Of a DNA stretch of 64,000 nucleotides, positions 57,968 to 64,000 are shown piece by piece. The notes beneath the pieces were generated by a model. The model was not told where the DNA came from, searched no databases, and saw nothing but the letters and a program-made list of their open reading frames with translations. Source of the stretch: Curvibacter cyanobacteriorum (GTDB lineage Bacteria > Pseudomonadota > Gammaproteobacteria > Burkholderiales > Burkholderiaceae_C); NCBI RefSeq assembly GCF_028649475.1, contig NZ_JAQSIP010000003.1:496001-560000 (forward strand). Direction: 5' to 3'. Position numbers and translations under genes: made by a program. Each line of letters opens with the position of its first letter. Positions within the stretch are counted from its first letter, which is position 1.

Positions 57968-58525
57968 ATGAGATTTTTGATTTACGCGATGCTGCTCTTG
58001 GCCTCGGTCGCCCACGCGCGCGGCGAGGCGGGGCGCGTGCGCCTGTGCCGCGAAGGGGTCACCCCGGTCGGGGTCGATGTGGGCAAGACCGTGCTGGTGC
58101 TGGACGGACTGATTCGTTTCCAAACCCCCAGGACGGGCAACCGGCCGGAGTCTGTGCGTGACAAGGACCTGCCCGAGATGCAGGTGGTCACCGAGATCAT
58201 CGAACCCCTGCGGCCCGGCCCCGAATGCCGCTTGCTGCTGGCTTGGGTGGCCGACAACCCCAACAACGAACCGCTGCCCCGGGCCGGTGCCACCTGGCGC
58301 GGCTTTGCGTTCGCCGACTATGGCCGCTTGGTGGATGTGCCGCCGCGCGTCATCGGGACCAGCAGCCGCGTGACGCGCGTGACCTTCGAGCCCTACAAGC
58401 CGTGGGAGGGGGGGCGGGTGCTTTTCACCGCCACCGCGCTGGACGACTTCAAGCCTATGCCCTTTGTGGACAGCCCGCCGCCGGTCTTGCCCAAGACGGT
58501 GGACCGCGTCGCCCGCCAGCCTTGA
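57968..58525 (+). CDS. Hypothetical secreted protein
   Basis: 185 residues, not recognised. MRFLIYAMLLLASVAHARGEA is a clear Sec signal with cleavage near HARG. Only Cys27 and Cys87 are present in the mature chain, which could form a disulfide. The middle is beta-rich with Pro-Gly turns (LRPGPECRLLLAW), and the C-terminus is basic (TVDRVARQP). Ribosome site AGGAGGGGG precedes ATG at 57968. It diverges from the signalling gene with a 293-base gap. Confidence 0.7.
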   Translation: MRFLIYAMLLLASVAHARGEAGRVRLCREGVTPVGVDVGKTVLVLDGLIRFQTPRTGNRPESVRDKDLPEMQVVTEIIEPLRPGPECRLLLAWVADNPNNEPLPRAGATWRGFAFADYGRLVDVPPRVIGTSSRVTRVTFEPYKPWEGGRVLFTATALDDFKPMPFVDSPPPVLPKTVDRVARQP

Positions 58526-58699
58526 GCTGGCCAGGGGCGCCTGCCGGGGCGGCCTGTGGCCCGCACGCCTGACCCGGCCAGTTGAACCGGGCCGCTGGCT
58601 TCGGTGGGCAGGGCAGGTCCGATCGAAACCTGACGCATGGTTGTCCCGCTCTGGGCGGGCGCGCGCGCGGCCGGCGCTGCCGACGGCGGCGCCAGGCGT

Positions 58700-59017
58700 T
58701 CAGGCGGCAGGGATCTTCAGCAGGTCTTCGTCCGATTCATCCCCGCTCTTGAGCCAGTACAGCACGCAACGGTGCTGCACCTCGCCCACCATCCAGGACG
58801 GCAGCGGCGTCCAGTCGCCCTGGGGGTCGTGCTTGGTCGGGTCCCAAGGGGCATCCTGGTAGGACTTCTTGAGCGCGAACTCGATCAGCTTGGCGCTGGC
58901 GTTCTCGGAGATCAGCTTGTGCAGACCGTCGTAGGCCGCCCCTTTTTTGCTGACCGGGTCGTACAGCACGGTGTTGGGCAGGCTGAGCAGGTCTTCGGTG
59001 GAAAGGGGCAGCGGCAT
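58700..59017 (-). CDS. Hypothetical protein, 105 residues
   Basis: Unrecognised cytoplasmic protein: MPLPLSTEDLLSLPNTVLYD then KKGAAYDGLHKLISENASAK, and a C-terminal half with tryptophans (DAPWDPTKHDPQGDWTPLPSW). Composition is balanced, unlike the Arg/Pro-rich shadows around it, which supports a real gene. It sits upstream of the next minus-strand gene's end with 62 bases between. Confidence 0.55.
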   Translation of the reverse strand: MPLPLSTEDLLSLPNTVLYDPVSKKGAAYDGLHKLISENASAKLIEFALKKSYQDAPWDPTKHDPQGDWTPLPSWMVGEVQHRCVLYWLKSGDESDEDLLKIPAA

Positions 59018-59079
59018 GGTCGTCTTTCTGAAGTGGAGAAGGTCAATTCATGCGGATCGTCGGCATAGATTCATTATTT

Positions 59080-59430
59080 TTAACCGAGTTCGTCTAGATC
59101 TGACCATTTTTTTGCCCAGGCTTGCACGCGGCGGGCGACCGGGCTGTCGCCGTCCGGGCCATCGTGCTCAAGGCGGCAGTGCTCGATGAGTTGCAGCGCC
59201 AGGTAGGCGTCGCCCATCACCGCTTCGGTCAGCCCATGGGGCAGGCGCAGCTGCAGCAGGCCATGGCCCTCGTGGGCGGGGTCGGGCAGGGCGGTCACCA
59301 CCACCCCACTGAGCACATGGATGGCCATTTCCCGCTCTTGCGCGGGCTGGAACTGGCGCAGTTGCTTGAGCCGGTCTATCAGGCGCTGGCTGCGGGTTTC
59401 GGGCGGGTGGATGTGGGACTTGCTGGGCAT
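59080..59430 (-). CDS. Hypothetical protein, 116 residues
   Basis: Unrecognised soluble protein. N-terminus MPSKSHIHPPETRSQRLIDR is basic; the middle VVVTALPDPAHEGHGLLQLR and LTEAVMGDAYLALQLIEHCR are mixed helix/strand; the C-terminus is acidic (KWSDLDELG). It is divergent from ppk2 with 246 bases between the starts, so the gap probably holds promoters for both. Confidence 0.5.
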   Translation of the reverse strand: MPSKSHIHPPETRSQRLIDRLKQLRQFQPAQEREMAIHVLSGVVVTALPDPAHEGHGLLQLRLPHGLTEAVMGDAYLALQLIEHCRLEHDGPDGDSPVARRVQAWAKKWSDLDELG

Positions 59431-59676
59431 GGGGCGGGGGCGCGGAGGGCGCAGTGGGGTGGATGAACCTGAGCAACCCTAACAGCCGGGCGGGCTCCGT
59501 GCCCCGCGTCAGATCAAGCTTTGCTGCGGGGCTGTCCGGTGGGGGACTCCCGTTGCGCGTGGCATGGGGCGGCCCGGCCCGGGCTGTCATGCGATTGACA
59601 CAGGTCCTCGCTAGGCTGCAGGCGCCGGGCGCATGGTGTGGCCCGGATCACTTTTTGCCCCAAAGGTTGGCCCCCG

Positions 59677-60588
59677 ATGTCCGACGACGAACTCATCCGC
59701 CGCATCCACCAGGAAGCCCATGACAGTTATGACGAAGAGCTGGAGCTCGAGCTGGAGGACCGCCACCTGGACGAGCTCGCTGGCGGGGCCGACGGCCTGC
59801 GTGACGCCGCCTACCGCGAAAACCGCCGCCGCTATTTCCGGGAGCTGTTCCGCCTGCAAGGCGAACTCGTGAAGCTGCAGGACTGGGTGGTGGCGAGCGG
59901 CCACAAGGTGGTGATCCTGTTTGAGGGCCGCGACGCCGCGGGCAAGGGCGGGGTCATCAAGCGCATCACCCAGCGCCTGAACCCGCGGGTCTGCCGCGTG
60001 GCAGCCCTGCCCGCACCGAACGACCGCGAGCGCACGCAGTGGTACTTCCAGCGCTACGCCGCGCACCTGCCGGCGGCGGGCGAAATGGTGCTGTTTGACC
60101 GCAGCTGGTACAACCGGGCCGGCGTCGAACGGGTGATGGGCTTTTGCAACGACGACCAGTACGAGGAGTTCTTCCGCTCGGCGCCGGAGTTCGAGCGCAT
60201 GCTGGTGCGCTCGGGCATCCAGCTCATCAAGTACTGGTTCTCGATCTCGGACGAAGAGCAGCGCCTGCGCTTTTTGGGCCGCATCCACGACCCGCTCAAG
60301 CAATGGAAGCTCAGCCCCATGGACCTGGAGTCGCGCCGCCGCTGGGAGGACTACACCAAGGCCAAGGAAATCATGCTGGAGCGCACCCACATCCCCGAAG
60401 CCCCGTGGTGGGTGGTGGCCGCCGACGACAAAAAGAAGGCGCGCTTGAACTGCATCCAGCACCTGCTGTCGCAAATGCCCTATGAAGAAGTGCCGCACCC
60501 GCGCATCGAGTTGCCGCAGCGTGAGCGCCACGAGGACTACTTGCGCAACCCGGTCCCGGCTGAGATGTTCGTGCCGCAGGTGTATTGA
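59677..60588 (+). CDS. ppk2: Polyphosphate kinase 2
   Basis: 303-residue PPK2-family kinase that moves phosphate between polyphosphate and nucleotides. Walker A is FEGRDAAGKGGVIKRIT and Walker B with the lid is DRSWYNRAGVERVMGF; RRRWEDYTKAKEIML is the family C-terminal helix. N-terminal about 50 residues are acidic (DEELELELEDRH). Single-domain form. Start at 59677 (MSDDELI) is preferred over an upstream ATG that lacks similarity. The ATG of the next gene is only 27 bases after its stop. Confidence 0.92.
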   Translation: MSDDELIRRIHQEAHDSYDEELELELEDRHLDELAGGADGLRDAAYRENRRRYFRELFRLQGELVKLQDWVVASGHKVVILFEGRDAAGKGGVIKRITQRLNPRVCRVAALPAPNDRERTQWYFQRYAAHLPAAGEMVLFDRSWYNRAGVERVMGFCNDDQYEEFFRSAPEFERMLVRSGIQLIKYWFSISDEEQRLRFLGRIHDPLKQWKLSPMDLESRRRWEDYTKAKEIMLERTHIPEAPWWVVAADDKKKARLNCIQHLLSQMPYEEVPHPRIELPQRERHEDYLRNPVPAEMFVPQVY

Positions 60589-60614
60589 TCGATGCCCGAG
60601 GGACGGTGGCGGCC

Positions 60615-61616
60615 ATGACGCCGACCTACGGCGCCACGCGCCACGGCCTGATCTGTGGTTACAGCTTTGAAGGGGGCGCGCCGGGGCAGGCGCTCGACCT
60701 CGCGCAGGCCCTGCTTTGGCTGCAAGGGCCGCGTGCGCCGGGCGACTTTGTCTGGCTGCATTTCAACCTCAGCGACGCCGCGGCCGAGGCCTGGATCCGC
60801 AAACACCTGCCGGTGGCGCCCGAGTTTTTCGAGGCCCTGCACGAGGGCTCGCGCTCGACCCGCATCGAGGACGCCGACGGCACCCTGGTGGCGGTGGTCA
60901 ACGACGTGGCCTATGAGTTCTCCTTTGACCCCGCCGAGATCGAGACGCTGTGGGTCCACGTCAGCCCCCACCTGGCCTTGACGGCGCGCCTGCACCCCTT
61001 GCGCACCATCGATGTGCTGCGCCAGGCGGTGCGCGACGGCTTGCGCTTCGCGTCTTCGCTGGCCTTTCTGAACCGGCTGCTGCATGACCAGGGCGATGTG
61101 CTGGTGCGCATCGTGCGCCAGGCCACGGTGCAGGTCGACAGCGTGGAAGACCGCCTGTTGCAAGGCCGACTGCAGCGCCAACGCGCCGAGTTGGGCACCT
61201 TGCGGCGTGTGCTGGTGCGCTTGCAGCGCCTGCTGGCGCCCGAGCCTGGCGCGCTGTTTCGCTTGTTGCGCCGGCCGCCGGCCTGGGTCAACCAGGACGA
61301 TCTGGACGACCTGCGCCAGGCCACCGAGGAGTTTTCGCTGGTGATCCGCGACGCCGCCGAACTGCAGGAGCGCATCCGGCTCCTGCAGGAGGAGATCGCG
61401 GCCCAGGTCGGCGAGCAGACCAACAAGAGCGTCTACACGCTGACGGTGGTGACCGTGCTGGCCTTGCCCATCAACATCGTGGCCGGCCTCCTGGGCATGA
61501 ACGTGGGCGGCGTGCCGCTGGCCGAGGACCCCTGGGGCTTTTGGGTCATCGCGGCGGTGGTGGTCACCTTCACGGTGCTGGCCGGTTGGTGGACGCGGCG
61601 GCGCCGCGACGACTGA
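60615..61616 (+). CDS. zntB: CorA-family metal transporter, ZntB-like
   Basis: 333-residue CorA-superfamily channel. The signature GMN is present (LLGMNVGGVPL) after TM1 (TVVTVLALPINIVAGLL), with TM2 FWVIAAVVVTFTVLAGWW. The long coiled cytoplasmic N-terminal part (about 1-265) resembles ZntB (zinc efflux/uptake). It lies 27 bases after ppk2 and is probably co-transcribed. Cation specificity is not determined. Confidence 0.88.
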   Translation: MTPTYGATRHGLICGYSFEGGAPGQALDLAQALLWLQGPRAPGDFVWLHFNLSDAAAEAWIRKHLPVAPEFFEALHEGSRSTRIEDADGTLVAVVNDVAYEFSFDPAEIETLWVHVSPHLALTARLHPLRTIDVLRQAVRDGLRFASSLAFLNRLLHDQGDVLVRIVRQATVQVDSVEDRLLQGRLQRQRAELGTLRRVLVRLQRLLAPEPGALFRLLRRPPAWVNQDDLDDLRQATEEFSLVIRDAAELQERIRLLQEEIAAQVGEQTNKSVYTLTVVTVLALPINIVAGLLGMNVGGVPLAEDPWGFWVIAAVVVTFTVLAGWWTRRRRDD

Positions 61617-61810
61617 GCCGGTTGGCGCCCCGCCAGACGGGCGCAGGGGGCAAGCCTTGGCATGGCCCGGGTGGCCGGGCGGACAAACCCCGCGGCGCAA
61701 GGGGGGCGGTGGCAGCCGCTGCCGCGGCCGGCGCGACAAGCGGTAGGTGCTGCGTCAGAATGCGGCTTTTCCTGCCGTGCCTGGCAGGTGCCTGCGCCAC
61801 GAGGAGCCCC

Positions 61811-63562
61811 ATGAGTCAGGAACCCCATTCGCCCCGCAAACCGTCACAGACCGCGTCCACGGCCCCTGTGTCACCTGTTTCGGGCGCGCCGTCCGTCGCG
61901 CCGGTTGCGGCCGAGCGCCAGGCGCCGTCAAGCCCATCACGCCGCCGCTGGTTGCAGGCTGGGGCCACTGCGGCCGCGGCCACAGGGCTGGGCGCGGCCG
62001 CGGGGGCCTCGGCGGCGCCCCCTGGGGACCGCCCGGCTGGCCGAGCGCCCGCCCGTTCGCTGCAGGCGCAGCTGGAGCGCCACATCCAGCAGGTGGTGGT
62101 GATCTACCTGGAGAACCGCAGCTTCGTCAACCTGTACGCCAACTTCCCCGGCACGCTGGATCCGCTGAGCAGCCTGCCGCCCGAGCGTGCCGTGCAGCGC
62201 GACCGCAACGGCCAGCCGCTGGCCACCCTGCCCAAGGTCTGGGGCGGCCTGGTGCCGCGCAGCCAGAGCGTGGACGGCAAGACCTACCGGATCGCCGAGC
62301 ACCAGATCACCGGCCTGCCCAACGCCCCGTTCGTGCTCAAGGATGCCGAAGGCCAGGTGCTGCCTGAATCGGTGATCACGCGCGACCTGTGGCACCTGTT
62401 CTATCAGAACCAGATGCAGATCCACGGCGGCCGCAATGACCAGTTTGCCGCCTGGGCCGACGCCGGGGGCCTGGTCATGGGCCATTACGGGGACTCGGCC
62501 CAGCAACTGGGGCTGTGGAAGCTGGCCCAGCAGTACACCCTGTGCGACCGCTTTTTCATGGCGGCGTTTGGGGGCTCGTACCTGAACCACCAGTTCCTGA
62601 TTTCGGGCCGCACGCCGGAATACTTCAACGCCAGCCAAACGGCCGCCCGCACCCGCATCGCCGTGACCGAGGACGGCCCCCAGGGCCGCCGCCTCGCGCT
62701 GGCCCCCGACAGCCCCGCCTCGGCGCTGGACGGGCCGCCCAAATTTGTGCGTGACGGGGCCATCACCCCCGACGGTTACGCCGTCAACACCATGGCCCCG
62801 CCGTACCAGCCGAGCTACGTGCGGCCCGCCGCCGGGGGCGATCCGCTGCGGGCCGACCCGGCCCATGCGTCGGTGCTGCCACCTCAGACCTACGACACCA
62901 TTGGCGACCTGCTGTCGCGCCAAGGGGTGTCCTGGGCCTGGTACGGCGGGGCTTGGCAAGCCGCGCTGGAGCGCCGCTCCGATGGCGACCGGCCCAACTT
63001 CCAGTACCACCACCAGCCCTTCAACTACTTCCAGCAGTTCGCGCCCGGCACCGCCGAGCGCGCGGTGCACCTGCGGGATGGCGGCACGGGCGACAGCCCC
63101 CTGTCGAACCATTTCCTGGCCGACATCGTGGCCGGGCGGCTGCCCGCGGTGACCTTCTACAAGCCGCAGGGCAACCTCAACCTGCACGCCGGGTATTCGG
63201 ATGTGGCCTCCGGCGACCAACATGTGGCCAATGTGATCGAGTACCTGAAGCGCAGCCCCCAATGGCCCCACATGCTGGTGGTGGTGACCTTTGACGAAAA
63301 CGGGGGCTGGTGGGACCCGGTGGCCCCACCCGAGGGCGACCGCTGGGGCCCGGGTTCGCGCGTGCCGGCGTTGTTGATTTCGCCGCACGTCAAGAAGGGG
63401 CATGTGGACCACACCTTCTACGACACCACCTCGATCCTGCGCTTCATCACCCGCCTGCACGGCCTGCCGGTGCTCGAAGGGCTGGCGGCGCGCGACGCGG
63501 CGTTCCGGGCGCGCGGCGAGCGCCCACCCGGGGACTTGAGCGCCGCGTTCAGCTTCGCCTGA
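61811..63562 (+). CDS. acpA: Tat-exported acid phosphatase AcpA (phospholipase C superfamily)
   Basis: 583-residue secreted phosphoesterase of the AcpA type. Tat signal with SRRRWLQAGATAAAATGLG and cleavage near ASA. Catalytic-region motifs VVVIYLENRSFVNLYANFPG and GSYLNHQFLISG, plus DENGGWWDPVAPP near the metal site. AcpA of Burkholderia/Francisella is a phosphomonoesterase active in acid. ATG at 61811 has GAGGAGC just upstream (61801-61807); a longer open frame upstream is non-conserved. It may scavenge organic phosphate alongside PPK2 nearby, by inference. Confidence 0.9.
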   Translation: MSQEPHSPRKPSQTASTAPVSPVSGAPSVAPVAAERQAPSSPSRRRWLQAGATAAAATGLGAAAGASAAPPGDRPAGRAPARSLQAQLERHIQQVVVIYLENRSFVNLYANFPGTLDPLSSLPPERAVQRDRNGQPLATLPKVWGGLVPRSQSVDGKTYRIAEHQITGLPNAPFVLKDAEGQVLPESVITRDLWHLFYQNQMQIHGGRNDQFAAWADAGGLVMGHYGDSAQQLGLWKLAQQYTLCDRFFMAAFGGSYLNHQFLISGRTPEYFNASQTAARTRIAVTEDGPQGRRLALAPDSPASALDGPPKFVRDGAITPDGYAVNTMAPPYQPSYVRPAAGGDPLRADPAHASVLPPQTYDTIGDLLSRQGVSWAWYGGAWQAALERRSDGDRPNFQYHHQPFNYFQQFAPGTAERAVHLRDGGTGDSPLSNHFLADIVAGRLPAVTFYKPQGNLNLHAGYSDVASGDQHVANVIEYLKRSPQWPHMLVVVTFDENGGWWDPVAPPEGDRWGPGSRVPALLISPHVKKGHVDHTFYDTTSILRFITRLHGLPVLEGLAARDAAFRARGERPPGDLSAAFSFA

Positions 63563-63571
63563 GCCGACAAC

Positions 63572-63605
63572 AAAAAGCCGCCTGAACCCGGGGGCTCAGG
63601 CGGCT
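63572..63605 (-). terminator. Terminator of the Bug-family gene
   Basis: 10-bp perfect stem AGCCGCCTGA/TCAGGCGGCT (63576-63585 with 63596-63605) preceded by AAAAA (63572-63576), a T-run on the minus strand. It lies just past the acpA stop codon, between convergent genes; the plus-strand side lacks a T-run. Confidence 0.8.
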
Positions 63606-63666
63606 GGCTCGACTCAGAGGGGGCCAGGGTTGGGTCACGGCGGGGCGCCGTGGCCACCGGGGCGGG

Positions 63667-64000
63667 TCATTCCGGTTCGATCTTGGCGTCGCGCACGACC
63701 TTGCCCCAGCGCGGGGCTTCGGCCTTGATCAGGGCCGCAAACGCCTCGGGCGTGCCGCCACCCACGTCGTTGCCCTGGCCGGTGATCTTTTGGCGCAGGT
63801 CGGCGTCCTGCAGGGCCTTGTTGCCCACGGTGTTGAGCAGCTTGACCAGGTCCGCCGGCATGTTTTTCGGGCCCACCAGGCCTTGCCAGTTCAGCACTTC
63901 GACGGCCGGGAAGCCTTGCTCCGCCATGGTCGCCAGGTCGGGCAGCAGCGGCGAGCGGGCCTTGCTGGTGATGCCCAAGGCGCGCAGGCGACCGGCCTTG
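63667..64000 (-). CDS. Bug-family binding protein (5' part missing)
   Basis: C-terminal about 111 residues of a TctC/Bug periplasmic binding protein; the frame is open to the right edge, so the start and signal lie outside. Visible: KAGRLRALGITSKARSPLLPD and LATMAEQGFPAVEVLNWQGLV, both characteristic, then a C-terminal EAPRWGKVVRDAKIEPE. A terminator follows it. Substrate unknown. Confidence 0.85.
   Translation of the reverse strand, partial: KAGRLRALGITSKARSPLLPDLATMAEQGFPAVEVLNWQGLVGPKNMPADLVKLLNTVGNKALQDADLRQKITGQGNDVGGGTPEAFAALIKAEAPRWGKVVRDAKIEPE

Overview
This is a high-GC stretch of a betaproteobacterial chromosome, most likely family Comamonadaceae (Hydrogenophaga/Acidovorax/Polaromonas-like). 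The evidence is the gene order gyrA-serC-pheA-tyrA-aroA/cmk-rpsA-ihfB-lapA-lapB, the fused AroA-Cmk protein, a tmRNA encoding the tag AANDERFALAA, Bug-type tripartite tricarboxylate binding proteins, and an IPTL-type C-terminal sorting signal. Genus and species cannot be fixed from the window alone. No tRNA, rRNA, CRISPR array or intact insertion sequence was seen.

Bases 1-15700 are core genome. The window opens inside a pyroglutamyl-peptidase gene. A long minus-strand block then runs gyrA, serC, pheA, tyrA, aroA-cmk, rpsA, ihfB, lapA, lapB and a ComEA-like gene, linking DNA topology, serine and aromatic amino acid synthesis, translation, nucleoid structure and LPS control. Diverging from gyrA are an OmpA-family envelope gene, ubiG, gph and ssrA (tmRNA).

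Bases 15700-21500 look like an old integration site. A 34-codon integrase tail, with its catalytic Tyr changed to Cys, lies just after ssrA. It is followed by a double AHSA1-domain gene and an RND efflux pair with a divergent TetR-type regulator and palindromic operators.

Bases 22100-32200 carry a complete polyol (mannitol/arabinitol/sorbitol type) operon: an ABC importer (mtlEFGK), a long-chain polyol dehydrogenase, an AraC-type regulator, xylulokinase and fructokinase. It is flanked upstream by a 9-copy hexamer repeat and ends in a 9-bp coding repeat. Bases 32200-37070 hold a minus-strand operon of unknown substrate (Bug binding protein, SDR, FAH-family hydrolase, DenD-like dehydrogenase) led by an AraC-type regulator.

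Bases 37155-45400 hold an anthranilate-dioxygenase-type cluster (andR, andAc, andAd, andAb) continuous with a five-gene branched-chain-type ABC transporter. Three related 16-bp elements lie upstream of andAc. The electron-transfer reductase is absent.

Bases 45800-64000 are a mosaic of accessory genes: a stand-alone BLUF blue-light sensor, a LysR regulator divergent from an SbtA-like bicarbonate transporter with an 18-bp palindrome between them, a Tat-exported nucleoside deaminase in AT-richer DNA, a small HD hydrolase, a large IPTL-CTERM surface protein, a MYG1-family protein, a CHASE3/PAS/GAF/GGDEF/EAL signalling protein with degenerate motifs, three uncharacterised proteins, PPK2, a CorA/ZntB-type transporter, a Tat-exported acid phosphatase and the 3' part of another Bug binding protein.
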